DNA from: Bog-159 sp049520215
Lineage (GTDB): Bacteria; Acidobacteriota; Terriglobia; Bryobacterales; Bryobacteraceae
DNA length: 18,857 nt
Assembly (NCBI GenBank): GCA_049520215.1
Contig: JBEKPZ010000137.1
Span: 1 to 18,857, forward strand
Reading direction: 5' to 3'
A program made the position numbers and the translations under genes. The notes under the pieces are model-generated. The model was not told the DNA's origin and did no database searches. It worked only from the letters and a program-made list of their open reading frames with translations. Below, piece by piece: positions 7,557 through 14,786 of this stretch (its first letter is position 1; every line of letters begins with the position of its first letter).

Positions 7557-7594
7557 GCCGAAATGCAACCGGGCAGGCCACCAAAACCGATGGC

Positions 7595-8408
7595 CTACCG
7601 CACCTTCCGGGCCGTCCTGGGCCACGCGCCATCGAGAAAGGTCTCGATGGAACCGAACACCGTCTCGCGGGCCTCAATCCAGGGCGCGTGAGCCGCATTC
7701 TCGATAGTTACCAGCCGCGCGTTGGGCAACATCAGCGCCCAGTCTCTGCCGCCGCCATAGGGCGCGCTGCGGTCGCGCGTGCCGTGAATCGTCAGGACCG
7801 GCGTCTTCACTTCTGCAAGGTCCTCCGGCGCGAGGTGGAGGCGCTGGATCGACGGAAAGATGCTCTCCGTCCAGTACTTCAATTACTCGCAGGATCTCCC
7901 AGAACCTCTTGCAGAACTCCACAGGGTCTGGGGTCCGCGGCTGCTTCCGCAATTGCGCAAGTTTGGCGCCCACTTCGGCGAGAGCCGCATCGGCGCCAGT
8001 CAGGTGCGCCGGATGTTGCGTGCCGGCTTTGGGCTGAGTGGGACCCATTTGGACGATGCGGCTGACGTGAGCCGGGTGCTTCATCGCGTACAGGATTATC
8101 GTCAACGCTACGTACGAGTGGCCGATCGCGTCGACCGGATCGATTCCGAAATGACGCCGGACAGCATCCAAGTCGTCCACGTCGTGATGGACGCCACAGG
8201 CCAGTTTTTGGGTGTCGCCGACGGGATCCGAAAGGCCGCGATTGCGCAGGTCATAAGCGATGATCGTGCGTCCGCCGGCAAGGCGTTTGAAGTCATCGAG
8301 CAGATAGATCCCGTTGGGGATCACGACTGGCTTCGGACCATTCCCCAACACCTGAAAGAATAAACGAACGCCATCCGAAGCCGTCAAGTAACCTTGGCCC
8401 GGCAGCAT
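7595..8408 (-). pseudogene. Alpha/beta hydrolase, disrupted by a frameshift/deletion
   Basis: The gene reads from ATG 8408 through SDGVRLFFQVLG, AYDLRNRGLSDP and the nucleophile elbow AIGHSYV (Ser98) to FCKRFWEILRV. Near 7880-7887 the homology moves to another frame, KYWTESIFPSIQRLHLAPEDL, which carries the acid HGTRDRSAPYGGG and the His ENAAHAPWIEA, ending at 7595. A TAA sits directly before the second frame, so the intact protein cannot be read. Continuing in the first frame gives a 244-residue product with a nonsense tail to 7674. From memory of the family I would expect some 20-30 more residues between the two parts, so this looks like a deletion of 3n+2 bases rather than a 1-base error. 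The gene starts 7 bp after ribA and was probably cotranscribed with it. Confidence 0.75.
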
Positions 8409-8415
8409 CGGGCGG

Positions 8416-9036
8416 CTAAAACCCTTCCAGCAAGTGCCCCATCTTCTCTTTCTTAGTCCGCAAATACGCCTCCGTCGAATCCATGGCCGGCACGATGCAC
8501 GGCACGCGCTCCTCCACCCTCACGCCCGCGGCTTCCACGGCGGCCACTTTCTCCGGATTGTTCGATAGCAGCCGGACACTCTGCAATCCGAAATACCGCA
8601 GAATCTCGCCCGGCAGTTCGTAATTGCGCAGATCGGACTCGAAGCCCAGGCGCTCGTTGGCCTCCACGGTGTCGGCGCCTTCATCCTGCAGTTCGTAGGC
8701 GCGCAATTTATTCAGCAGGCCGATGCCGCGTCCTTCCTGATGCTCGTAGATCAGCAGCCCGCGGCCTTCTTCGGCGATCATGTGCAGCGCCAGCTCAAGC
8801 TGAGCGCGGCAATCGCAGCGAAGGCTGTGGAACACGTCGCCCGTCAGGCATTGCGAGTGGATGCGCACCAGCGGAGCTACCGGCCCGTGCGCCAGATCGC
8901 CCATTTCCAGGACTACAGCCTCCTCCAGGCGGTCGTCGAGCCGGCCTTCGAATCCGTAGATTCGAAAGTGTCCAAAGCGGGTTGGGAAGTCCGCTTCGGC
9001 AGCCTTGTGCAGCCGGAGCGCGGAAGGAGTGTGCAT
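8416..9036 (-). CDS. ribA: GTP cyclohydrolase II
   Basis: 206 residues. It opens the imidazole ring of GTP to 2,5-diamino-6-ribosylamino-pyrimidinone 5'-phosphate, releasing formate and pyrophosphate, the first step of riboflavin synthesis. RIHSQCLTGDVFHSLRCDC gives the three zinc cysteines (63, 74, 76). EHQEGRGIGLLNKLRAYELQ (98-117) is the GTP-binding and catalytic segment, followed by VEANERLGF and LLSNNPEKV. It is a stand-alone RibA, not fused to a RibB domain. The ATG at 9034-9036 agrees with the family's N-terminus (AEADFPTRFGHFRIYGFE). It is divergent from the LytS-type kinase 53 bp away. The leader is too short for an FMN riboswitch. Confidence 0.97.
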   Translation of the reverse strand: MHTPSALRLHKAAEADFPTRFGHFRIYGFEGRLDDRLEEAVVLEMGDLAHGPVAPLVRIHSQCLTGDVFHSLRCDCRAQLELALHMIAEEGRGLLIYEHQEGRGIGLLNKLRAYELQDEGADTVEANERLGFESDLRNYELPGEILRYFGLQSVRLLSNNPEKVAAVEAAGVRVEERVPCIVPAMDSTEAYLRTKKEKMGHLLEGF

Positions 9037-9066
9037 GAGATTTCTGCCGGCTGTCCCGATGCTTTT

Positions 9067-9074
9067 ATTATAAT
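9067..9074. promoter_or_regulatory. Self-complementary -10 element shared by ribA and the sensor kinase
   Basis: ATTATAAT is its own reverse complement, so it holds TATAAT on the plus strand (9069-9074) and TATAAT on the minus strand (9072-9067). Plus transcription would begin near 9081, 9 nt before the kinase ATG. Minus transcription would begin near 9060, about 24 nt before the ribA ATG. Neither side has a good -35. Divergent promoters built on symmetrical -10 elements are known in other bacteria. Confidence 0.55.
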
Positions 9075-9089
9075 GATCTGCGAGATCAC

Positions 9090-10415
9090 ATGGCGGATTC
9101 CTCCCTGGTCACGCTGCTGGTGAAGCTGGGCGTGATGGCCGCGCTGGCCAGCATCCTGGTTCGCTGGAGCGCCGTCAAGCGCATGCTAATGCGCGAAAAC
9201 CGCACCATGGCCCAGCGCATGAAGCTGTCGCTGTGGTTTTCCGTCGTGTTCGGCGCGAGCGTCGCCACGCGCGTAGTGAGCGCCGCCTACCAGTCCGGCA
9301 GCTACCAGGCCGTCGACCTCGGCCTGGAGGGCAGCCTGCTGGCGGGCCTGCTGGGCGGTTACGTGACGGGGCTCGCGTCGGGAATTCTGATTTCGATTCC
9401 GGCCATGATCAACCGCGAGTACCTGACCATGCCGCTGCTCGCCGGCCTGGGCGTCTTGGGCGGTCTGCTGCGCGATTGCGCCGTCGATCCGGAGGATATC
9501 TGGCGGTTCAGCCCGTTTTTCGACCTGAACCTGTGGCGCTTCATCAAGCAGCGCCGCTTCGACCGCCGCAACGCTTTCAACCTGCTCTTTTTCGTGGTGA
9601 TCCTGTTCGCCGAGTTCCTGCGCCAGGCGCTCGGCCAGGCCTTCGGCCCCAACGGCCGGATCTTCTATCTGCACCCGGAGCAACCCAATCTCCTGATGTA
9701 CGCGGCGATCTATGCCACCACGCTGTTCTCCGTCACGCTGCCCATCAAGATCTGGAACAACACACGCAACGAAGGCAAGCTCGAGGAGCAGAAGCGGCTC
9801 TTGATTCAAGCCCGCCTGGAAGCGCTCACCAGCCAGATCAATCCGCACTTCCTGTTCAACACGCTGAACTCGGTCTCTTCGCTGATCCGCACCGATCCCA
9901 ACCAAGCCCGCGTCATGGTGCTGAAGCTTTCGAACATCCTGCGGCGGCTGCTGCGCAAGCACGACAATTTCAGCGCGCTACGCGAGGAGATCGGCTTCAT
10001 TGACGACTACCTGGCCATCGAAGTAGTGCGCTTCGGCGACAAGCTGCGGTTTGAAAAAGACGTAGCCGCCGACACGTTGGACATGCTGGTGCCGAGCATG
10101 CTGCTGCAGCCGTTGATAGAGAATTGCGTGAAGCACGGGTTGAGCAGCAAAGTCGAAGGCGGCACCATCCGGCTGCGCAGCCGGCGGGCGGAATCGCGGC
10201 TGTTGTTGTGGGTGGAGGACGATGGCGTCGGCATCCCCGAATCCAAGCTGGCGACCTTACGGGAGCAGGGGATCGGAGTGAGCAACGTCAGCGAGCGGCT
10301 GAGCGTGCTGTTCGGCAATGACCACAAGATGAGCATCGACAGCCAGCCCGGACAAGGCACGCGCATCGAGATCGAGATGCCGGAATTGCAGACCAGCCTG
10401 GTGGCGGCTTCTTAA
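9090..10415 (+). CDS. LytS/YehU-type membrane sensor histidine kinase
   Basis: 441 residues. The N-terminal ~220 residues hold several hydrophobic segments (about 5-25, 46-64, 80-107, 112-128, 162-178, 200-218), resembling the 5TM-LYT sensor region. The His_kinase domain follows, with LTSQINPHFLFNTLNSVSSL (phosphoacceptor His253). The HATPase domain has N-box LIENCVKHGL (Asn345), DDGVGIP (Asp378) and GIGVSNVSERL. These kinases normally phosphorylate a LytTR-type response regulator that controls envelope or uptake genes. No response regulator lies next to it here: upstream is ribA and downstream a convergent amidohydrolase. The start is ATG 9090, just after a TATAAT. No Shine-Dalgarno is obvious, so the transcript would have a very short leader. 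Confidence 0.95.
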   Translation: MADSSLVTLLVKLGVMAALASILVRWSAVKRMLMRENRTMAQRMKLSLWFSVVFGASVATRVVSAAYQSGSYQAVDLGLEGSLLAGLLGGYVTGLASGILISIPAMINREYLTMPLLAGLGVLGGLLRDCAVDPEDIWRFSPFFDLNLWRFIKQRRFDRRNAFNLLFFVVILFAEFLRQALGQAFGPNGRIFYLHPEQPNLLMYAAIYATTLFSVTLPIKIWNNTRNEGKLEEQKRLLIQARLEALTSQINPHFLFNTLNSVSSLIRTDPNQARVMVLKLSNILRRLLRKHDNFSALREEIGFIDDYLAIEVVRFGDKLRFEKDVAADTLDMLVPSMLLQPLIENCVKHGLSSKVEGGTIRLRSRRAESRLLLWVEDDGVGIPESKLATLREQGIGVSNVSERLSVLFGNDHKMSIDSQPGQGTRIEIEMPELQTSLVAAS

Positions 10416-10417
10416 GA

Positions 10418-10438
10418 AGGAACCAGTCCGCGGTTCTT
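10418..10438. terminator. Weak hairpin between convergent genes
   Basis: AGGAACC (10418-10424) pairs with GGTTCTT (10432-10438), a 7-bp stem with one G-U pair and a 7-nt loop. It lies between the kinase stop and the convergent amidohydrolase stop. There is no T-tract on the plus strand, so it may be part of the adjacent repeat element rather than a true terminator. Confidence 0.3.
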
Positions 10439-12194
10439 ATCTGTGTTTATCCGTGCCCATCTGTGGTTCCGTTTTGGCTTTGCCCTGGTAGATCAGCTTG
10501 CCGCCCAGGTAAGTCCGCTCCACCTGGATCTTGCGTACTTCGTCCACCGGGCAGGTGAGGATGTCCCGGTCGAGCACGATCAGATCGGCCAGCTTGCCTG
10601 GTTCGAGCGAGCCTTTTTCCTTCTCTTCGAACGTTAGCCAGGCGTTGTTGATGGTGTACAGGCGAATGGCTTGCTCGCGCGAGATGCGCTGCTCCGGGTG
10701 TAGCGGCTGGTCCGCCCAGCGCGGCTGGCGCGTGAGCGCGATCCACATCCCCAGGAACGGGTTGTAAGGATTGATGGAGCGCAGGCTGCCGATCTTCTGC
10801 ATGTGGTCGGAGCCTCCGCCCACCACCACGCCGCCCGCGAACAGCGTCTTGTACGGCTGAAAATACGCGAGGCGCGCATCGCCGAACTGCTTGCGGAGCG
10901 TGGCGCCATCCAGCCACAACCAGTCCGGCTGCATGTTGGCGACGATGCCCAGTTCCCGCATCTTGCGGATGATTTCCTCGCTCATGAAGTTGGCATGCGT
11001 GATGCAAGGGCGCGCGTCGCGGACATGGAATTCGCGGTCGATCTCCGCATACGCGTCCACCAGCGTTTGGACCGCGCCATCGCCTACAGAGTGCGCGGTG
11101 AACTGCAAATCGTTCTGCAGCGCGACGCGTGCGATCCGGACGAGCTTTTCCGGCTCGATGTAGCGCATGCCACGGTAGGTGCGATCGTCGATCGAATAGA
11201 CCTTGCTTATTCCCCACGGCTGCAGCATGAAGGCGCTGCCGGTCAGCATGCCGCCATCCAAGAAGGTCTTGATGCCGCGCAGCCAGAGCATATTGTTGTA
11301 GTGGTGCAATGGGTTGGCGGCCGCCGCCAGGATGCGTGCAGTGATTTGATCCAGCGGCAGTTGGGCGTCCACATCGTACGCCACGAAAACGCGGCAGGTA
11401 AGCTGCCCATCGTCTTTGAGCCGCCGGTAGGTTTCCAAATCGGCATCGCCCAGATCGCCCTCCGAGATGCTGGTCAGTCCCACCGAGTTGTAGTCGGCCA
11501 GCAGCATCTTGAGACGCGCGCGGCGGTCGTCGCCGGTGGGGATTCTATCGCCGGAGTGGATCTTCACCAGGCGGCTGCCATTGCGAAGGATGCCGGTCGG
11601 TTCGCCGGCGGCGTCGCGTTCGATGCGGCCCGGCATCCCGTCCACGATGCGGAAGTCGCGGTCGATGCCGCTAAGTTGCAGCGCGAGGGAATTCACGGCG
11701 GCATCGGGACCCGTGCCGAAGTAGACCGGATTGTGCGGCGCGGCGGCATCCAATTCCGCGCGTGTGGGAAAACGCTGCTCGCGCAGGCGGGTGATGAATA
11801 CCTGCGTGAGGACGATCCAGTCGCCCGCCTTTGCTACCGCGGCGCGCGCCTGGATGTAGCCCAACACGCCGGCAATGTTTTCCATATCGGGAACCGGATG
11901 GTCGAACTCGTACATGGCCGCCTGGGCCGCATGCACGTGGGAGTCGATCAGGCCCGGCAGCACGGTCTTGCCTTGCAGATCGACCAGGCGGGTACCGGGA
12001 CCGGCCACGTGTGCGACTGCGGAGCGGTCGCCCACAGCCAGGATGCGGTCGCCGCGGATCGCGATGGAATCGGCAATCCGGAATTGCGGGTCTGCCGTGA
12101 CGATCTTGCCGTGGCTGAGGATCAGGTCGGCGGGTTGCGCGCGCAGGGCAGCCGCGCCGAGAAAGAGAAGTGGAACGATCGTCTGGCAGTACAC
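10437..12194 (-). CDS. Exported YtcJ-like amidohydrolase (Amidohydro_3 family)
   Basis: About 585 residues from GTG 12194. A signal peptide (CQTIVPLLFLGAAALRAQ) is followed by the amidohydrolase opening ADLILSHGKIVTADP. Metal and catalytic elements: DSHVHA, the Lys in RGIKTFLDGG, TAHSVGDGA, CITHANF and GGGSDHMQ. The C-terminal sheet ends GKLADLIVLDRDIL. The family hydrolyses amide or related C-N bonds; the substrate is unknown. The frame is open upstream to an ATG at 12344, but that part does not look coding. GTG at 12194 or 12200 puts the signal peptide at the N-terminus, and a -10-like TATCAT lies 6 nt before 12194. The last ~9 codons (PQMGTDKHR) and the stop are a short tandem-repeat element. 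Confidence 0.92.
   Translation of the reverse strand: MYCQTIVPLLFLGAAALRAQPADLILSHGKIVTADPQFRIADSIAIRGDRILAVGDRSAVAHVAGPGTRLVDLQGKTVLPGLIDSHVHAAQAAMYEFDHPVPDMENIAGVLGYIQARAAVAKAGDWIVLTQVFITRLREQRFPTRAELDAAAPHNPVYFGTGPDAAVNSLALQLSGIDRDFRIVDGMPGRIERDAAGEPTGILRNGSRLVKIHSGDRIPTGDDRRARLKMLLADYNSVGLTSISEGDLGDADLETYRRLKDDGQLTCRVFVAYDVDAQLPLDQITARILAAAANPLHHYNNMLWLRGIKTFLDGGMLTGSAFMLQPWGISKVYSIDDRTYRGMRYIEPEKLVRIARVALQNDLQFTAHSVGDGAVQTLVDAYAEIDREFHVRDARPCITHANFMSEEIIRKMRELGIVANMQPDWLWLDGATLRKQFGDARLAYFQPYKTLFAGGVVVGGGSDHMQKIGSLRSINPYNPFLGMWIALTRQPRWADQPLHPEQRISREQAIRLYTINNAWLTFEEKEKGSLEPGKLADLIVLDRDILTCPVDEVRKIQVERTYLGGKLIYQGKAKTEPQMGTDKHR
10439..10468. repeat. Three degenerate 10-bp tandem units (ATCYGTG + 3 nt)
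   Basis: Three consecutive decamers begin at 10439, 10449 and 10459. Each is ATC-T/C-GTG followed by three variable bases. The array forms the last codons of the amidohydrolase and includes part of its stop codon. GGAACC (10419-10424) and GGTTCC (10465-10470) flank it as an inverted repeat. Very similar ATCTGTG/CACAGAT strings are dispersed between genes in many environmental bacteria (recollection, not searched). Confidence 0.7.
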
Positions 12195-12200
12195 GACCAC

Positions 12201-12206
12201 ATGATA
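12201..12206 (-). promoter_or_regulatory. Candidate -10 for the amidohydrolase
   Basis: TATCAT on the minus strand ends 6 nt before the GTG at 12194, the spacing expected if transcription starts on the start codon. No clear -35. Weak on its own; supported by similar spacing elsewhere in the window. Confidence 0.35.
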
Positions 12207-12289
12207 CTCCGCGCGGATCGGTGAGTGGCGGACGGACGCCCGCGGGGACGATCCGGATATCGATTTGGAGGGAATGCGGCGCTCGCCTA

Positions 12290-12371
12290 CCTGACGGTTC
12301 AAGCGAGGAGTGGGTGTGGATGGGCGTTTTGCCCCAGACTGCAAGCGTCCGGGGCGCGATCCGCCGTCAGG
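12290..12371. repeat. Separated 8-bp inverted repeat
   Basis: CCTGACGG (12290-12297) and CCGTCAGG (12364-12371) are exact reverse complements 66 nt apart. The right arm contains the stop codon of the small minus-strand ORF. Inside is a short GGGC-GTTTT-GCCC hairpin near 12330. Function unknown; chance is possible. Confidence 0.35.
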
Positions 12372-12552
12372 CGCTCAACGGCAACATGTGCACCACCGGA
12401 GGCACATCTTTGATTGGCATGAGCGGCATGGCAACCTGGCTCAGCGCGAACAGCAGGCTTTCCTTGCTACTGCATACGCAGGGCAGGGCATCGTTGGCAA
12501 AGTAACCCGGGCAGGGTGCGGACTGGCCGGCAAAGCAATAAACATTGTGCAT
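12367..12552 (-). CDS. Candidate small Cys-containing protein, 61 aa
   Basis: I do not recognise this gene. From the ATG at 12552 it encodes 61 residues starting MHNVYCFAGQSAPCPGYF, with four Cys (6, 14, 25, 27) in a C-x7-C-x10-C-x-C pattern. A hydrophobic Met/Pro-rich second half follows (SLLFALSQVAMPLMPIKDV). An ATG at 12573 would add seven residues and has GGAGG touching it; the 12552 ATG has GAGG 7 nt upstream, a better spacing. Codon use, with mostly G/C third positions, looks coding, and the composition is unlike the low-complexity Arg/Ala/Pro reading of typical shadow frames. The Cys pattern could bind metal or form disulfides, but this is speculation. It lies upstream of, and codirectional with, the amidohydrolase. 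Confidence 0.4.
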   Translation of the reverse strand: MHNVYCFAGQSAPCPGYFANDALPCVCSSKESLLFALSQVAMPLMPIKDVPPVVHMLPLSA

Positions 12553-12573
12553 TTCTATGCCTCGTCGTTGCAT

Positions 12574-12989
12574 CCTCCGAGCAATTTTTTTGCCGTTCGT
12601 GGAAGGCTTCCATCGCCTTCTGGCTCTATAAGAGATTATGAAACGCCGTATTCACTCTGTCAACAACTATTAGGAGATCGCCATCCCAAATCCCCAGAGC
12701 GGCGGGCCGCGCCGGATGTGGCTGCGCGACTTTCCACACGATGTTGGATTCGCATTCCGAGGCGTCAAAACAAGGTCGCCACTCGAGCGCATCCCCGGCT
12801 GCGTTCATCCCAAAACGGGCTTGCTAGCCAGTTCTCCGAGTTAGAACGGCAAGCCCGCCAAGTGGATTTAGGAACATTACGGCGTCAGGGGAGAGCTGGG
12901 CGGGATCTGCGGGCGCGGTTCTGGCTCGCCTTTTCACGCGAGAGAACCCTCGGACCACTGGTCGCGGTGCAATGACTTAAACTTCTCTC
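12574..12989. other. Poorly coding intergenic stretch
   Basis: 416 bp with no convincing gene on either strand. Plus-strand readings here are Arg/Ser/Pro-rich and show no family motif. It includes a T7 run after TTGC...GCAA (about 12571-12595), which would make only a 4-bp stem. An AT-rich part (about 12625-12675) holds an AGGAGA motif at 12672 with no ATG, GTG or TTG at a suitable distance. It may be the remains of decayed genes. Confidence 0.5.
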
Positions 12990-13133
12990 ATGAGCTGGAA
13001 GCGGGGTGTTGCCGGCCTCCTCGTACTCGCCCATATCCTCTTGCGGCATGGACTGTCGCACGCGACCCTCAACCAGAACCGGCCGCTCCTGGGAGCCCCG
13101 TCCCCGGCGACCTGGGCAAACAATGCCTGCTAA
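12990..13133 (+). CDS. Candidate 47-aa peptide with an N-terminal hydrophobic segment
   Basis: ATG 12990 opens a 47-residue frame: MSWKRGVAGLLVLAHILLRH followed by a polar, Pro/Asn-rich stretch ending ANNAC. The first half resembles a signal peptide or membrane anchor. A -10-like TAAACT (12978-12983) ends 6 nt before the ATG, and there is no ribosome site, so it would be leaderless. Its TAA (13131-13133) lies inside the start of the YdeI gene, an 11-base overlap. It could be a real small membrane peptide, the 5' remnant of a larger gene, or chance. Confidence 0.3.
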   Translation: MSWKRGVAGLLVLAHILLRHGLSHATLNQNRPLLGAPSPATWANNAC

Positions 13134-13689
13134 AACCCTGAAGACCTTCGACGCGCGGAACTGCGAACAATGGCGGGAGTGGCTCGCCAGGCACCACGAC
13201 TCGGAATCGGAGGTGTGGCTGGTGTTCTATAAGCGCCACACAGGGCGTCCATCCATCGCCTACGACGATGCCGTCAATGAGGCCCTGTGTTTCGGCTGGA
13301 TCGATAGCTTGGTCAAGCGCCTCGATGACGACCGGTATGCCCGGAAGTTCACGCCTCGGAAACCCGACGGCAGATGGTCTACCGTCAACCGCAAGCGGTT
13401 TGCGCAGCTTCAGGCAGGCGGACGCTTGACACCGGCTGGGTTGAAGCGTGCGCCAACCGACCGCAGCGGTGATGCGCCAAGGCCATCTTTGTCCAAGGTC
13501 CCGCAGTACATCCAACAGGCGCTCGCCAGCCGGCCCGCAGCCCGGAGCTATTTCGAGAGTCTTGCGCCGTCATATCGGCGCATGTACATCGCGTGGATCG
13601 ATTCCGCGAAGCAACCGGGAACCAAGGCGAGACGCCTGCGGGAGGCTGTCGATCTGCTGGCGGCGGGCAAGAAACTGGGCTTGAAATGA
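13123..13689 (+). CDS. YdeI/OmpD-associated (OmdA) family protein
   Basis: 188 residues. The YdeI-like N-terminal domain reads WLVFYKRHTGRPSIAYDDAV (32-51), then ALCFGWIDSLVKRLDDDRY (54-72) and the conserved FTPRKPDGRWSTVNRKR (76-92). The C-terminal OmdA part reads SLAPSYRRMYIAWIDSAKQP (146-165) and ARRLREAVDLLAAGKKLG. The family is linked in some bacteria to resistance to antimicrobial peptides and bacteriocins, but its biochemical role is not settled. I chose ATG 13123 because the family N-terminus (K-x-F-D-A-R) begins there; upstream codons in this frame are not protein-like. No clear ribosome site is seen. Its stop overlaps the next ATG (ATGA), so the two are coupled. Confidence 0.9.
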   Translation: MPAKTLKTFDARNCEQWREWLARHHDSESEVWLVFYKRHTGRPSIAYDDAVNEALCFGWIDSLVKRLDDDRYARKFTPRKPDGRWSTVNRKRFAQLQAGGRLTPAGLKRAPTDRSGDAPRPSLSKVPQYIQQALASRPAARSYFESLAPSYRRMYIAWIDSAKQPGTKARRLREAVDLLAAGKKLGLK

Positions 13690-14783
13690 CGGCGGAAGTC
13701 CTCCATCCCGGTTGTGATATAGTTCCGATTGCATCTTCGGTCGGCTTGGAACAGTACCTGGGTGTCTTTGCCGCGCTGGCGGTGATTGCGCGGGGAGTGT
13801 TCAACCTTAAGCGGGAGGCGCATGTGTGGATTGTGTGGCTGTTAGGGGCGGGCGCCGCGATTCTGGCGATCTGGATCGTCTGGAAGACGGCCCCCAGGTT
13901 GTCGACCGCGGGCCGCATGCAGTTCTGGAAGGCGGCCTTGGCATTGCTGTACCTCTATCTCTGTACCGCGCTGCTTCTCTACGCGGTGTATGGCGTCTGG
14001 GCGTCGGCCCCGCCGCAGGCCGCCCAACCGCCAAAGCAGCTACCCACCTGCGCTCCAGGCAGCGCGCTGGCGGTGAAAGATTTCGACCCGGATCTTCTGG
14101 CGGTGGGAGCAACTCTGCTGAACATTCGCGTGCTGGGGTGCGGCTTCGAGAGCGACGACAAACTGGCCTTCAACGGCTCCGACCGCCAGTTTACGTTCAT
14201 TGATGCCAGCCAACTCGTAGTCGGCATCGCCGCCGCGGATCTGGCGGCTCCTGGAAGCCTCACCGTGGTGGTGACCAAGAGCGCTGCAACTTCGGCCGGG
14301 CTTCTGCGCGTGGCCCCTTCTCCTGAGCCGGTGTGGTGGTTCTTCGGCTGGCATTGGCAGTTCACAGACGAACTTCGTTTTCTGGTGATGGTTTTGCTCA
14401 CGGGAGCCCTGGGATCGAGCGTCTTTGCGCTGAAATCGTTCGCCGATTACCTGGGCAACGAGAAGCTCTCCGAAAGCTGGTTCACGTTTTACCTGATTCA
14501 GCCTATCGAGGGAGCCGGGATCGCATTTGTCTTTTATGTGGTGGTGCGCGGCGGGTTTTTTAGCGGCACCTCGACCGATCTGAAAACGGTGAACATGTTC
14601 GGCGTTTGCGCCATCGCGGCTCTCGCCGGAATGTTTTCAGATACGGCCTTTCAGAAACTCAATGAGGTGTTTGTCACCATGTTCAGGTCTAACGTGACCG
14701 ATGCCCGGACCGGGAAAATCGACGGACCGAAGGCCGGGCCGAACGTGGATTCGGGAGCTTCCAACGACGGCCAGGGGACGTAA
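13686..14783 (+). CDS. Multi-spanning membrane protein with a central IPT/TIG-like domain
   Basis: 365 residues from the ATG overlapping the YdeI stop. Hydrophobic segments lie at about 24-39, 46-66 and 82-105. A soluble domain follows at about 125-210 (LLNIRVLGCGFESDDKLAFNG ... GSLTVVVTKS), a pattern of an IPT/TIG immunoglobulin-like fold probably facing the periplasm. Three more hydrophobic segments come at about 230-248, 266-288 and 302-318, then a polar tail. The tail half (LVMVLLTGALGSSVFALKSF, YVVVRGGFFSG, ALAGMFSDTAFQKLNEVF) resembles a recurring group of uncharacterised TIG-containing membrane proteins. Function unknown. The FAH-family gene follows 3 bp later, so it lies in the same transcript. 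Confidence 0.82.
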   Translation: MTAEVLHPGCDIVPIASSVGLEQYLGVFAALAVIARGVFNLKREAHVWIVWLLGAGAAILAIWIVWKTAPRLSTAGRMQFWKAALALLYLYLCTALLLYAVYGVWASAPPQAAQPPKQLPTCAPGSALAVKDFDPDLLAVGATLLNIRVLGCGFESDDKLAFNGSDRQFTFIDASQLVVGIAAADLAAPGSLTVVVTKSAATSAGLLRVAPSPEPVWWFFGWHWQFTDELRFLVMVLLTGALGSSVFALKSFADYLGNEKLSESWFTFYLIQPIEGAGIAFVFYVVVRGGFFSGTSTDLKTVNMFGVCAIAALAGMFSDTAFQKLNEVFVTMFRSNVTDARTGKIDGPKAGPNVDSGASNDGQGT

Positions 14784-14786
14784 GCT

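Noticed and set aside
7495..7594. Terminator for the minus-strand hydrolase in the same gap
   Set aside because: The hairpin at 7526-7553 has T residues only on the plus-strand side, so it best serves the protease gene.
9037..9089. FMN riboswitch before ribA
   Set aside because: Only 53 bp separate the divergent start codons and the predicted leader is about 24 nt, far too short for an RFN element; no conserved RFN pieces are seen.
10803..12224. Long plus-strand open frame opposite the amidohydrolase
   Set aside because: It is antisense to a gene with all catalytic motifs; its composition (Arg/His/Asp/Val) is typical of a shadow frame in GC-rich DNA.
12626..12808. 60-codon minus-strand frame
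   Set aside because: No ribosome site and no family resemblance; only chance-level evidence.
12310..12975. 221-codon plus-strand frame in the gene-poor stretch
   Set aside because: Low-information Arg/Ser/Pro composition, no ribosome site, no recognisable domain; it runs through the better-looking minus-strand small ORF.
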